Shown: positions 38,531 through 52,329, numbered from the stretch's first letter. The stretch: DNA of 64,000 bases from Notamacropus eugenii (GCF_028372415.1 NC_092875.1:31948817-32012816), one strand, 5' to 3'. The notes: a model not told the origin generated them from the letters alone. A program made the numbers and translations.

Positions 38531-41324
38531 TTGGGGTACAGGCATGTAGGGGTAGGACAGAGGTATAATGTTCTAAAGGAAGACGAAAGGGATGACAGAC
38601 ATTCCAGCAAGAGGTTCCTTTGCAGAGTGAGAAATCGGTCCATTTCTGATACTCTGATGATACACAGCAATGTTGGTGGGTAATAAGACCTAATTCCGGG
38701 TGAAGTTTTTCTACCATCCTCTCTAGTTTCCTTTGTTAATCTTTCTTCCCAAGTGCTTCCATTCTCTATTTCTTGTTTCATTTCATCCAGGCAATCCTGT
38801 GTAGTCCTGCAGTGCCTGTGGCAAGGACTATTTTTTACCCAAAAAACTTAACTGGACTGTTGTGGGGTCATTAATCTTTATCAGGCTTGACCCTCTATGT
38901 GTCTTTCAAACCAGGATTTATTCATGGTGTCTTGAGTTTTCTTGTGCATGTGTGTGTGCATGTTGTTTTTTTGATGGGGGGGGGGGGGTCTTGGTGTTGG
39001 GCCGTGTTTGAGGTCAAGTTATACAACTGAGCAGTATAGGCAGAGCCTTTTTGGTGTTAAGTATAGTGGACCAGACTAAGTCCCTCCTTCAACATATTCT
39101 GGGGCTGCTCTCTTGCTGAGCATTGAAGGAGGTGGGGGTGGGATCCTATTGTCACAGGGCTCCAGACCCACTTCCCCAGGCTCTTCTTCTCTGCTGTGAG
39201 TTACCTGTGTTGGATTCCCACCATGGCCTCCAAAGATTAAATATGGATCTTGCCAAGGCCCTTCCTCCTGGAGTTGAGTTCTGATCACCATTGTCTTACT
39301 GAATTCTGCTTGGACCAATGTCCAGAGGCTGGGCTGGGTTCTGGAGTGCCAGGAGAAACTACCCCAGAATGCCCTGAGACTACATGCTTTTAGCCAGGCA
39401 GACTTGGGTGCTGGTAGTACTTTCCTAGACCTCCCAGATCAACCCTGAGTCCTTCTCCTGTAGCTTCAGGTTAACCTCTGCCTGAAGGATTTTGTAAGGG
39501 AGGGTGAGAGGGACCAAATGAGATGTGTAAAAGCATGGTGAAATCTGAAAAGCACTTATTCAATTGTTATTAACTTGACTGAACACAGAATCATAGAGAG
39601 CATTTCTGTATGGCTTTATAGTTTAACATCTATTGGAAAAGAGGGGGTTAGATAATAAGATAACACGTGCAGAGGCCAGATGACTATGGAGAAATCCAAC
39701 TAGATGTTTCTTACTAAGAGGCCTTGTCTGAGTTCTCCTTTTAATTCCTAAAATGAAAAATCCATTAAGCTTTTCAGGAAGTCTTTAGGTAAGGGAATTT
39801 TCCAGGTCTGCAGAATAGGATCTAAAACTCTCAGTTTAGTTCATCTGCCCCTACCATGAAGGAAGGGCATGTACTTGAGCAACAGGCTAGTAGAAGAGAT
39901 GTTGACTACCTTGAGAATTTGATGTCTACTAGATTTCTGAGGGTCAGAGAAATTATATCTTACTTTGGTAAGAGATAAAAACCAGGGTGCCTTAAAAATT
40001 TAGGAGTAAACTTCTGAGAAGATACTTGGTGGACTCTTTGAAATGCTGCATCACTAAGATTTCCCAGAGATATCCATTTGGTAATCTTGCTAGTTACTTT
40101 GGAATCTATTAAATTCTCAACCAGCTCAATCAAACCTATGACTTTATATTTCCTGTTGACAGGATGTGCATATTTCTTCTTCCATTAACAACTCTCCTCC
40201 TCAACACATGGAACTAATAATCAAGTCTATAACAATATTGCGGAATCTTTGTGCCATAAACCTCCACTAACTTCTCTCAGAAGCCAATTAGATATAGAAG
40301 GATATTAGGACTACACAGTCCCAATGGGATGACCAGTGATTCCAAGTGGCCATCCATAAGTTTGGAAGGTAGCATTCTTATCCTCTGCTCTCACCTTGAT
40401 CGTGTTCCTGACTGCTCCTCTTTTTCAGGGCTATTTTAGTGAAGTCAATGCCCTTTACTTGGTAGATGCACAGAGAAGCAGTTAGCTCAAAATTATCCTC
40501 TGGCTTCTCCTTCTTTTGAGATAGCTCAGAAGGAGAAATCATTATCTTTCTTTGCTACCAAAACAGGTCAGAGAAATATGGCAGATTAGTCTCACTTTCG
40601 GTTCTCTAAACAAAATATAAGTAACCAGACAAAAAGGAATCAGTCACCTTATAAGACTTTAATTATAGGTACCATGGGGAAATACATTGGAGGAAGTCTT
40701 GTTTAGTGCTTTTAGCAGAGACCATGACCTAACTTATCCCCTACTACTTCAATCTTGGATGCACCAAGAAAAGAGAGGTGGAGCAAATGACTGATAGAAG
40801 ACCCTGGCAGGGCAGATCTCTGGGGGAGACAAAATATGCAGCATTCACCAGTGAAGTGATGAGTTTAATGTCTTTTCCTCTCATTCTAGAAATTACAAGA
40901 AGATCCTTTTATCTTTTAAAGAAGTTCTTTGAGATGAACTTCTGAGAGATTTCTAGTGAAGAGGATCCTAGTGACCCCACTCTGAACTTGTTTTTCTACC
41001 ATGCAGAGATGGAGTGGGTAGGTGGAGGCATGGAGCATTGGAATATTAAGAGAACCTCTCTTTAAGTTCTTATACTAAACCATTTGGACGCTCTGGGGTA
41101 TACATTGTACTTTCCGCTGCTTTCATTTGAAGTAATGACAAAATTCTTTAAAATCTTGCAAAAAAGAGGTAGTTAAAACCTCTGGAAGGATGCACCCCAA
41201 TTTTGGTTGTTTCCAATTGAAATTTGTCAGCTTGATGAAATATTTTGTGGTACCCTATTCATGGTCTGAAGAAGGAAAACAATCATATGTATCAATTTCC
41301 AAGTTTCCGCTATTTCTATAGATC
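38531..41324. other. No gene seen; G-run at 38978-38990
   Basis: Unassigned. A run of about 14 G at 38977-38990 follows a short GT stretch. Short frames (for example 39076-39318 minus) have no recognised similarity. Confidence 0.5.
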
Positions 41325-41470
41325 AGTCAGTAACCCTTTATTAAGTGTCTTCGGAGCTAAGCATTGGAATCATCAAAACAGAAACATCTGCTCTAACTGA
41401 CTACAAGTTTCTTGAAGGCAGGGCATTTTATAAGTATGTATAAGAAATATACAGATTTAACTTAAAATAT
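41325..41470 (+). mobile_element. CR1/L3-type LINE tail
   Basis: Starts cagtcagtaaccctttatta-agtgtct and continues to a gcattgg stretch and cttgaaggcagggcatttta, the diverged tail pattern of CR1/L3-like LINEs. Low-complexity evidence only. Confidence 0.4.
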
Positions 41471-44400
41471 CCTTGGAGAGGAAGACTCTGGCAGTTGGGT
41501 GTATTTGTGTGTAGGGGGGTACGGTAAGGACTAAGGAAGGGCTCCTACGGAAGGTTATGGTTGAACTGAATTCTTATGAAAGTCAAGGCCTCCAAGAAAC
41601 AGAGGAAAGGAGGGAAAGTATCCATGGAATGATGGATGTCCCATGAAAAGGAGCAAGTGAGAAGGATGCACTAGTATTATTGAGGTCCAACAGGTAGATC
41701 AGTATGTTTCATAGATTACATGGAAGCTGGCAGTGTATGAGAAGAGTGGCCATGTTATCGAATTATTCCACATCTGAAATCAAGTCACAATGCTTTCTTC
41801 ATTTTGTGCAATTTTTCCCCTTCTCTCTCTCTACTCTAATTATGACAGCTATCTTGAAGGTTGCCTATCTATCCCTTCTTTGTTTGTGCCATGAACAATC
41901 TTCATTGGACATTCTCCAAATTAGTGCTCCAATACTTCTGTGATCTTATCACAGAAATAAGGGGAATGTATCCAAATAAGGGCCAAGGAGCAGTAGGATT
42001 AAGATGAGGCAGGCTGGAGGGAAAGGTCATGTGGAGGAATAGGAAAGGATTCATGCAATTGGAGCTCCTTTTTGAGGGTAGGGACTCTAATTTTTGTCTT
42101 TGTAGCCTTGGTAGATGCTAAGATTAAAAAAGTGATGAATCACACCTTGTCAATTATTCCCCATGGCAGAATTCTGCCCTGGATACTTAGTATGAACTAT
42201 TCTCCCAACATAAATATGACTTTATTTCCCCTCGTTTAGCGCATTGATACCAAAGAGGTGAAATCTCAACATAGTGATTAATCAGCATTTTAACTAGCTC
42301 ATTGAAGACAAAACAAGTTGTTTCACATAACCAGAATTTGTTGTCCTCCATCCTTATTAATCTACAAATGCACTAGAGATTATCAGGTTTATTTAGGCTT
42401 CCTGCCTAATTTTGGACAGACTTGGTAATCATTACCATTGTGTTGGGCAATTAACTACTGATGTCTTGTCACAGATATTTCCTTTTGACTCATGTGTCAC
42501 AATTTCTAGCTCCATTTCAGCCACCAGAGATCTCTGTCCTCATGGACTACCTGTTTTTGAATGAAAGGTAGATTGGAGGAGAATTTCACTAGGATACACT
42601 TTTCTTCTTGTGGCTTCAACTTGGAAATTGTGGAAGAATATTTGATTCATTGATTATGTGGGACTCCATGCTTGAACATATTGCTCATCTATTTCTATGA
42701 CTTTCCAAGGGGCAAGGAGAACATGCTTATTATCTCTTGGTGTTCAAATGCTTCACCTGGCCTGTCTTTTATAAGAAAGGAGAGTATAACTAAGTAACTA
42801 GTCTTTTCCATTTGTCCCATTGACTTGACTTGGTCAAAGCCCTTGGGTATACTCATGATCCATCCCATTAACTAGAGAGAATTAATTGTTTGGGAGATTA
42901 TTCTCTTCTATTTTCTTTTTATTCTGTCTCAGAAGTCTTAGTAAGTAAAGAGTGTGTCTCAGTACTCATAAGGTTGAAGGGCAAAACTAATCCTTTAGAG
43001 CTGAATAGCCCATCTCAAAACCAAGTATGCAGAATGGACTCATTCCTCCTAGATATTAGGGAAAGACAGAAAAAGTGGACTTATATACCATTTCTCTTGA
43101 CACAAATACTATTACTTTCCTACAGACCTCATCCCATTCCTATAATTTGGTTTGGCACCTTCATATTCTTAAGGTCTATACACTTGTCTATCTCTCCAGC
43201 AAAGAGAAAGATTCTGTTCTTGGGGAGCATGAACCAAAGGCTTCAGAGGACACAATTGTGCTCCATTTCCTTCATTTTGGCTATATACTGTATCTGGTGG
43301 GAAAGGAATTCTAGAAGAGCTAGAGTACTAGAAGAACATGATGCTAAACACTTGTGGAAGATAATGTAAACAGAGTATGGTAGAATTCCCTTTTTGTCAA
43401 TCATAGAATGAGTGAACCTTTTTCCTTTTGGTAGCTATTTGTTAGTAGGCTATTGCTGAGGAGAATTTCTGGTAGAGGTTTAGAAATAGAAGGTTAAATG
43501 CTGATTAGAGTTAGACAAGTTATGGAATGTTTTTCTGATTTAACCAAAAATAAGGATATTGGTTGGAAACATTCTTATTTTGACTTCTCACAGAAGCCTG
43601 AGTGAATTAAGGCAGGTGGAGTTGTACCCATGGGCAAGACATATATTCAGATTTTAATTTCTATTCTTCGCCTAAATGAAATGAGACTTCATTCAAATAT
43701 CTAGAAATGGGGGAGAGACCAATTATGCACCTTGAGTAGTTTAGCAACCTTTTCCAGTCTTCATACAACTTTTCCAGAAGTCTTTGATCTCCTCAAAAGT
43801 TGACCAAGAGAACGTTGCCAATTGCTGACTTACAATACCATTTCATCACTCGTTTGTATTGGAGCTAAAATCTGGGTGGGTCTATCCTGCACCGATATGC
43901 ATAGTTTTGAATTTCTTTAATACTCCACAAGGAAATAAAATGGTCCCAAAAGAAGATAAAGGGAACCTAGAGCAGGCATTATGCGTGAACAGGAGTGATG
44001 GGTTTATAATAGCCAATGACAGTGTTAACTTTTCTGGTTTCCTTGTCTACTATTGATCTATGTTACATTCAAAACCCACTAAAATACTCCTTTCATTTTC
44101 AAATTAGTCTGGCATCCCAGGGTGGTTGTGATACACTCATTGGCATGATCCATGTTTCTAAGACACTCTTGTCCATCCTCAATGAACAAACTGACATGAA
44201 TGGTGGATATGGTCCCTTCTATAGATGTGGTGTAAGATTTTAAATGCCAATTTTTAAAAGAAATTGAATGGATATCTTTTGATTTTACCTTTCTAGGTTT
44301 TTGCTCAGTATCTTATTTAAAGTAACTAACAAATTACTCTAGCCCTGATATCTCTATCATGTGTGAAACATCTCTGTTGAATCAAATGCATTAAACTGAA

Positions 44401-45254
44401 ATATACTTTGTCGTACCTTGTGGATATTTTATAAAATAGCAAGCCAGTTTGGGAACCCAACATTTGTCAGTGTCCACCAACTCAGAAGAGAAAGCAGTGC
44501 CAGTGAAACCCTTAAGAGGGATTCAATCAAAGGGTTAGGGAGAAGAGTTTCTGTATTTTCCTTCCTGCCCTTCTTTTGACCAAGAGAATGACCCAGAAGT
44601 TTAGAGGATCATAGGATTTAGACTTCTTATTTAAGTCCCAGGAGCATCCCAGTAATAACTATGACTGTTAGCAGCATTTGCATGGGACGTCAAGGACAAA
44701 TTAGACATTAGAAAAGGTGGCTTCATGATGTTCAAAGGAACCAACGATATCTTGAGGACCCCTATAAAGGGACTTCCAGCTGAGTTAAGCCCGTTGTCAC
44801 ATGTTCTAAGCTTGAGCCCACTTTTCCCTGAACTCTCAACATACCTGTTGAATAGTGTGGCAGAGACTTTGCAGGGTTTGAGATGGGGAGGGGGGTTCTT
44901 TCATAGCAGCTGTTCTTACCATACCACCATAGTAAATGCCTCTTTCTAAAAGTTAATGAAGTCTGGCTCACTAGTTGATATTAACTGATGATCAATGGGA
45001 GAAGTATGTCAAGGATGAGCTATTTCAGTGAGAAAGGCACCATAGCATCTCAAGGTTACCTTGTTGGGTTTTTAAAATTATTTATCTTATATGGACACAT
45101 GTTTACATATGTCTCTCCTATTACAGGGGACTATTTTGGTTTCTCACTATGCTGGGGATTGTTAACTAGTTGATCATTTTTTTGCTTCCTCTCAGTTTAT
45201 AATATATTACGTAGTTAATATGTAATTTTTGTAATGTAATGTGTAATATGTTTG
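41471..45254. other. No gene recognised; L2-like tail near 42055-42125
   Basis: Mostly unassigned. 42055-42125 (ggagctcctttttgagggtag, tttttgtctttgtagcc) resembles an L2 tail. The longest frame is 159 codons, plus strand, 42890-43369; it has no start context, motif or family resemblance I recognise. Confidence 0.45.
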
Positions 45255-45350
45255 AGAGCTGACCTTGAAGCTATAAAACCTGAGTTCCAGTCTTACCTCT
45301 GACATACACTAGCTGTGTCATTCAGCCTTGTCAAAACAGTGAGGTTAATT
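45255..45350 (+). mobile_element. MIR-like SINE fragment
   Basis: Phrase cctgagttccagtcttacctctgac followed by actagctgtgtcattcagcc, the core of a MIR element. Confidence 0.55.
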
Positions 45351-46399
45351 GACTGTCTCAAAGACTGTGCAGAATGTCCCAAAGGTCACAATGTAGTTTT
45401 GAAACCATAAAGTTTAAAAACACATCAAGATTTTGGAGACATCCTGTATGTAATCCAGGCTGTAGAACATTTTTACTGACTCCTAAGTGATAGAGACAAT
45501 AATTATATTGTATTCTGTGACTGTGTGAATGTCAGAGTTGGTATAAGAGCTTTGGAGAAAAGAGACATTTTCTTCATTCCTGCTTTTGAGAGAGAACATA
45601 AATAATCCCAGATTTTCTTTAGGACAAACTCAGAAGAAGAGAAGGAAAAAAAGATGGTGGAAGCCACACACATGTAGGGTAAGTCAGTGTCTCTGCTTTC
45701 CAGCTTGTCTTCCTAGAAACTTCAGGAATTTCCTCTTGAGTGAGATCAGGGCCTCTCTCTTGGTTGATCTGACATCTTTTTCCCACAAGAGTCATCATTT
45801 GTTCTGTATTTTCTTGAATATCCCAATCTGTAGAACTTCTCTGATTTTTGTTTTTGTTTTAATTTTGCTCTGCTTGGATAAATGGGTTTATCACTGCACT
45901 ACTCACTGATTTGGTGTGGAAAGGACCAAGCTAGTAAGTATAAGTTTTGGATACCTTCCCCATTTAAGGGACAGTAATGAGAGAAGATGGCACCCATGTT
46001 ACTTTTACATCTAAAAATGATGCCCTTAGACCAGCACTATGTAGTTGAGGGAGGGAGTAGATAGATGTAATCCTAGTCCAATACACTTTTCCTCTGAGGA
46101 CAGATCCTTTCTGCATCCTATCTGGATGTCATCATTGTCTCCTGAATCACCTTCCCGAAGAATAGAATTAACTCTTCTCAGTAACCCCCTGCCCTGGTGA
46201 CCCTCCCTCCAACTGATTGGAGAGGGTGGAAGGTCAACATTGGAGAGTTCCTCCCCTCCATTTAAGGAAGGGACCAAAGGCAGCTCATCACTTTCCACCC
46301 AGAGGCAGGGCCTCAAAATATTCCCACTCAGTTACACAGAATCTCTGTGTAACTCCCACATACTCCTAGCTTTTTAGCTTCTTTTATATTTCACTTTCC
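45351..46399. other. No gene seen
   Basis: Unassigned. A 96-codon minus frame at 46026-46316 (LRRVNSILREGDSGDNDD) has no recognised family. Confidence 0.5.
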
Positions 46400-46505
46400 T
46401 CTAAAGTAGACTGGGAGCTCTTCGGAGAACAGGGATTTTTTTTTTTTGGCATTCTTTGTATCCCTATCACTTAGCATAGTGCCTGACACATAGTAGGCGT
46501 CTAAA
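46400..46505 (+). mobile_element. L2-type LINE 3' tail
   Basis: ctgggagctcttcggagaac, then tttgtatccctatcacttag and catagtgcctgacacatagtaggcg, the familiar end of L2. Confidence 0.8.
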
Positions 46506-47239
46506 AGAAATCACAGGTCCAACCCCTATTTCTGTACATGTGTTCCAAACCACTACTACCCACCATAAGCCTCTCCACTGTCCTCCGGCAGTACCTGCTT
46601 TTTTTTTTTTGACTCATCAAACTAGGACTTTTTACTCTTTAAAGGGATAATGAACCAAGAGTGGGGTCTGAAGATAGTCCCTTAGATGTTCCTAAAATCT
46701 TTCTCCTCCTTTAGATTACAGATTAAATGCTACATCTTCTATAAAGCCTAATCCCCATCCTATCCTCTACTTGAAAGTATTCCTAGTCAAGCTTTGTGAA
46801 AAGAGAAAAGGAAACACCCAGATGTAAGGGTATGCTAATATCACACTACTTCCACTGACCATGGCCTCATAATCTCCCCTGGCTATTGCCAGATGCTACT
46901 TGACCAGGCTCTCCTACCACCCCCACCCCTACCTCTCAGATCAACTGAAATTCTTGGCTAAGTACTTCTAAGCTCCTCCACAAAGAGCATCTTCCCTTAC
47001 CTTGGAACCAACAGAAAGCCATTCCAATTCTATTTCCTCAGAGTCAAGTCTTTGAGAACCTGCCAAGCAGAAGGTTCTATACCCTAGGCGCATTATTCCC
47101 TGGAACAAAGAGTAGGGTCATTCTAGTAAGCTAATATCCTTAGGCTTGGCCCTTTCTTTCCAGAATCTTTGCTGGAATGATGAGGTCCTGGGCTAGGTCC
47201 CTTCAGTCAGGGATACTTTGCCCCCTTTTATTGTTAGCT
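46506..47239. other. No gene seen
   Basis: Unassigned; pyrimidine-rich in places. Confidence 0.5.
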
Positions 47240-47405
47240 GAGTGGCACAGTGGTCAATGTACTATACTTACTTTGTCTATTTGCCTCAGTTTCCCTATCT
47301 GTATTAGGGGCAAATAATAGCATCTCCCCCACAAGGCTGTTGTAAGAATCAAATGAAATGACATACCAAAAGGATTTTACAGACCTTAGTGTTATAGAAA
47401 TGTTA
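47240..47405 (+). mobile_element. Marsupial SINE (Mar1/Mon1-like), internally deleted
   Basis: Head gctgagtggcacagtgg joined after a gap to ttgcctcagtttccctatctg and acaaggctgttgtaagaatc, so the middle is missing. Confidence 0.75.
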
Positions 47406-48784
47406 GCGATTTTTCATCTTTGCAGCCCAAGTATCTACAGCACACACATAATAGGAACCTAGTGCTAATTTGGTTTTTCCTTAATTTTAACCCTTCCATG
47501 CCTTTGCCATACCAGCTAATATCATATAATGTTTAAAGGGGGCACTCCATTTGTACTCTGGTATTCTCCCCTTTCTCTTCTCCACCATGACTCAGTGTTC
47601 CAACCCTCTCTGAAATACCATGACCCTTCTCCTATTCATGTTCCTTCCAAGGACCTCTATCTTGGGTATGGATCAAGCTGAATATTCCTTACTTCATTCT
47701 GCTTCCAGAATTGCTTCTGATTAACATTCCCCTGCACAAATACCTTCTTCGCCCCTTCCCCCTTCTCAGTTCCCTGTTGTGTATTGTCTTCCTTTGAAAA
47801 ATTAAGAAATTAAGCTTCTTTTGACAATGAATGTTGAAAATTGTTTTTTATGTAACTGGGGAAAAATAAAATACTAACCTAAGAAAAAGAATATTATCCT
47901 CTCCATTTTGCAGATGAGGAAACTGGGGCATAGAGAGGTTAATTAACTTTTCAGGGGTCCCAGAGTTGGCTCTTCTGAGCTCCAGGTCTAGAGTTCTATC
48001 CATTGTGCAGGATGGACATCACCATTCATTCTCTGTACATGCATTAGTCCCCTGCATAGGTATTCCACGTCAAGGTTAGAAAGGTTAGAAATGAGCAGGA
48101 TTTCCAGAGAAACGATGCCAGTGATGGCCAAGCAAGGGTGGATAGTTGTGTTTTCTCTGCGTTGTTGTTGCTGTTGCACACCAGATGGAACCTAAGCAGT
48201 CCCAGGTGTGGAACCTGATTGAAAGACTCCCCAGGGAAGGAGCTGTGCCTTCCTCTCTACCTACCTTAGGGGCTCACACTCTCCTGTCCAGGATATTTCC
48301 TTGAAGTTATGCAAAATTCCCTGGCTTATTATTCTGGAGCTAGTTCCTTTGATGATTTTATTGTCCCTAAATTTACACCAGGCACCAATAATAACCCAGA
48401 AGGTAGAAAAATGTAGACTTGGAGAGCCAAGGAATGGAAAAGGGAAGAGGGAACATATGAGCCACAAGGCAGGAGATGAGGAACTCTAAATCTAAGGGAG
48501 TCAGACTTGAAGCTGAAACTTTCCATGTGTGAGTGAGGGTTCCTGCAATCTCCGGTCCAGAATGTTGGAGCTTAAGTAGATCAAGGTGTGTGAACTCCCT
48601 CTTGGAGAGGGTGGGCTGGGAGTGGAAGTGGGGACGGGGGTTATTCCCTGAAGCCAGTTTCTCATGACCAGCTTGTGATGAGCAGGGCAGCGCAAGGACA
48701 ACGAAGGGACGCACTTCTTAGTCATTCACCCTTCTTAAGGTTTTGTTCTTCTCGGAAGACAGATTTGAAAACAGAGCTTCCCTG
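47406..48784. other. No gene seen; MIR at 47885-48005
   Basis: 47885-48005 is an antisense MIR/therian SINE (ccattttgcagatgaggaaac). The rest is unassigned; overlapping minus-strand frames at 48261-48725 are mutually exclusive and match nothing. Confidence 0.55.
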
Positions 48785-50415
48785 GTTAAATGGAAAGAAA
48801 TCTGAATCTAGAGTCAGAGAGTCTGAGTTAAAATACTACCTTTGATGCCTACTAACTGGATGACTTTAGTAAAATCATTTATCTTCTCTAAGCCTGTTTT
48901 TTCATCTATAAAATGGGGGGTGGAACACAATTAGATGACTTCTCACAGCCTTTCCAATTCCAGATACATAAGCCTAGGACCAAGATCACAGGGCGTCAGT
49001 CAAGATGATCTCTGAGGCTCTTTCCATTGCTAAACCTCATTTTGCTGATGAGGAAACTGAGGCTCAAAGAAGGAATGAGTTTTGCCCAGGATCATACTGA
49101 TACAAAGAAACAGAGTTCAAATCAAAATCACAAGATCACAGACTGAGAGCAAGCTGAGAACTCAGGGGCTATCTAGTCCAATCACGCCCTTCCCATTTTA
49201 TAAATGAGGAACTATGGCCTCAGAGAGGTTGCAACTTATGCAAGATCCTATAGATGGTAATTAACAAAATCAGGATTGGAACCCAAGTCCTTTGGGACAG
49301 TGTGGTGTAGTAGTATGAGTATTGATTTGGATTCAAAATAGTAACAATAGCTTAACAGTTTATAAGGTATTATATATATGCATATATATATATATATAGG
49401 TTATCTCTTATCTTCCTTTTAATAACTCTCATTATGTGTTACCATCATTCTTCAAATGAAGAAATCAGGACTGAGGGACTAGGGTGTTTACTCAGGGTCA
49501 TACTGCTGGTAACTGAGACAGGATTCCTGACTTCAAGTCTATCTCTCTCTCCACTGGACCTCGTAGCTGCCAGGGTCAGAAGTCTTGGATTCAAATTTTG
49601 GCTCTTCTACTTGGAGAAAAAGTCATTCTCCGGGCTTCAGTTTCATCAGCTGTCAAATAAGAGGGTTGGATTGGATGATGTCTGACATCTCCAAGCCTAT
49701 GACTTCTAATCTAGTGGGGTTTTTTCTTCTACTGTTTCTTGCCTTAGTTTGGACTTTGAGGATCTCTATATTCTAGTCCCAAACTACTTTTCTAATTATT
49801 GCTCAGACTCCCCAGTTTGAGGAACCTCATCTTTCATTTAAGATGGAGAGCTCTATTCACTCTGTCCCACCTACCCCCCAAATCTGCTCTGCTTATCTGT
49901 ACCTCCATCCTTTGGTATCTTTATCTTTTCTTCCTTACCTCAGCCTACCCTCAGAATCTTTCAGCTAGAAGGGACTCAAAATCATGGAATCCAATACTTT
50001 ATTGTCTAACCTTCTTATTTTAGAGAAAAACTGAGGCAAATTGAATTCTTTAAGGAAAAGTCAAATGTTTCCTCTACATAAAATTCCTTTCTGAGGACCT
50101 TAGAAATAGAAAGGACTTTTAAACACAATTGGTCCAATACTCTCCTTTTTCAGATATAATGAGACTGAAGCATAAAAGGGTAAAGTGAGGTGCCCAAGCT
50201 CACTCAGGTAGAAAGGCAGGATTGGAACCCAGGTCCCATAGGCTGTAGAGATAGACATCTTAGAAATCATCCAATCCTCCCCTGCTATTTTCCAGGTGAG
50301 AGAACTGAAGCCCAAAGCAGAGAAATAATTTATCCAAGATCAGTCACCCATTTGGAAAGGGTCATGGCTGGGATTCCACCCTAGGTCCTGTGACTCCAAA
50401 TTTAGTTTTCTTTCT
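48785..50415. repeat. Cluster of MIR/therian SINE fragments
   Basis: At least six old SINE pieces: 48785-48965 (sense, tcttctctaagcctg), 49030-49110, 49130-49300, 49425-49700, 50095-50245 and 50250-50415, most antisense and marked by gaggaaactgaggc-type phrases and an isoleucine-poor tail gattggaacccaggtcc. A (TA)n run lies at 49370-49400. No gene among them. Confidence 0.7.
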
Positions 50416-50534
50416 ACTACATAGAAAAGGTAAACTAGCAAGCTTGGAAGTCACCCCTTCTGCTCTAGGTAGATTCTTCACTAAGTACTTCTAATCACTT
50501 CTAGTTTTATGTATTTCTTTGCTTCCTTCTTTGT

Positions 50535-50895
50535 AGGGCTTCAAGAAAACATATACTCAGCACTTCCTGCTTTCCAGGCACTGTGCTAAGTGCTTTACCA
50601 ATATCTCATTTGATCTTCCCAACAACATAGGAAGGCGGGTGCTATTATTATCTCCATATTACAATGAGGAAACTGAGGCTGAGAGGTTTACAAATATCTC
50701 ATTTTATTCTCCCAACAATCTTGGGAAATGGGTGCTATTATTATCCCCACTTTACAGTCAGGGAAACTGAGGCAAACAGAGGTTAAGTGACTTTTCCAAA
50801 ATCACACAGCTACTAAGTGTCTGAAACTGAATTTGAATTCAGGACTTCATAACTCCAGGCCTAGAACTCTGTCCACTGTGTCACCCTAACTGCCT
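50535..50895 (-). mobile_element. MIR/CORE-SINE with internal duplication, antisense
   Basis: ccaggcactgtgctaagtgc, then caaatatctcatttt..gggtgctattattat..gaggaaactgagg occurs twice in a row (50602-50690 and 50692-50775), followed by gttaagtgac..cacacagctactaag and the end caccctaactgcctc. The element is thus partially duplicated. Confidence 0.8.
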
Positions 50896-52170
50896 CAAAA
50901 AAGTATAGAATGAGCCTTGATGGTGTGTTGTCAAAAGGAGGTAAAATAACTGGGTGCTGGATCAAGGCTCTCTTGATACAGTCCATGGCAGGGAGGCCTC
51001 TTCTCCTTCCCCATACATCTAGGATGTCCTCCCTTTCATCTCTACTCATCTGAGTCCTACACAGAGGCATAACCAGGGTGAGGGTGAGGAATGCAGAGTG
51101 CTGTCCCAGGGCACCAACATAGAGGAGAGGCTAACGTGGAGGGACAGGTCTCCACTTTCAGAACTGTGACCCACTGGCTATCTCCCAGACTGAAATACAT
51201 ATCCACCCTAAACCAAGTGTCACACAAGTTGTAAGCATCGCTGGTCAGCCTATGCCTCTAGGGTCAATTCTCTGCTGCTTTTGATCAGAGGTCTATCATC
51301 TGTATCGCTTGCTTAATCTAGAAGCATCTGTTTCCCTGAGACACCCCCTATTGGCAGAGTTGTATTGGATTTATCTTTCCTACATCGTCTCTCCATATCT
51401 ACCCATCAAGGCAAAAACTGTGTGATGAATAAGGCTTTGTATCCCCAACAGCTGGAAACAAAGAAACTCAAGAAATATTTCTCCAGAGATTGTCAAAAGT
51501 GAATCTGAAAGTGATCGGCCTTACTAAGGGCTGGAAATTAATCACATGTCCAAGGAGATTTCAGGTGGGGTGGTAGATCAATCTTGGGCTTGGGGGGAGG
51601 GAGTGGACCTTCAGTGACTCCCTAGCAGGCTCTTCCATGCCTCCTGAGGTTGGTCTGGGTGCCCACAAGCTTCCCTCCTCTATTGGGCTGCATTGACAGG
51701 CCGCTAGAGCTTCTCACCCTTATAGTCTGCCTTGGACTAGAAATTGTATATTCTTCTTCCCAGGGCAGCTGGCTCTCCTCTGTCTCTTTGAAGATTACGG
51801 GGCTTTAACATGCCTTTAAAGTGAATTTTCCCCCGTGTTTTATTATCATAATTAATGACCAGCAAAGGTTTTTTCTTTCTTCCTTTATCTTTTAAATATG
51901 TTTCTTTCCTCTTTAAAAATGCAATATTTCTTTTAACTCGGAATATGGATGAGTCTGTGCCTAGCAGGGCAGCCCCAGCTTCATCTGTCAAATTGATTTT
52001 GCAAAGCCTCAGCTTTCAGCTGGCATCCAGTACAGATTTCAAAGCTGTGACTCACAGAATTTCTCCCAGGTTTGGGGCTGGAATATCTTCCTTGGGTGTA
52101 CCTATGGAGAACAGGCTCACAGTGATCACACGAGAGGATTCATGTCTTACAGGATGGCTTTTTAAGATTC
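50896..52170. other. No gene seen
   Basis: Unassigned; a 147-codon plus frame at 51855-52298 runs into the TG repeat and is not a gene. Confidence 0.55.
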
Positions 52171-52171
52171 T

Positions 52172-52209
<38 letters not shown>

Positions 52210-52215
52210 CGCACG
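52171..52215. repeat. (TG)n(CG)n microsatellite
   Basis: About 14 TG units followed by six CG units and CA-rich trailing sequence; a strictly alternating purine-pyrimidine tract. Confidence 0.95.
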
Positions 52216-52329
52216 CACATGCACTTGCGCCCGTGCACACATACACAATTGGAAAGGCATTGTGGTTAGTATGGTGCAAGAGAAACCACTGGACTTAAAA
52301 TCGTACTTTAAATCTTGGTATTCTAACTC

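Noticed and set aside
38991-39560. Retroviral leader or LTR on the minus strand
   Set aside because: A tttggaggccatggtggga-like phrase suggested a primer-binding region, but no LTR-like end, no gag or pol similarity and no terminal repeat could be seen.
51855-52298. 147-codon plus-strand frame
   Set aside because: Runs through the TG/CG repeat; no recognisable similarity.
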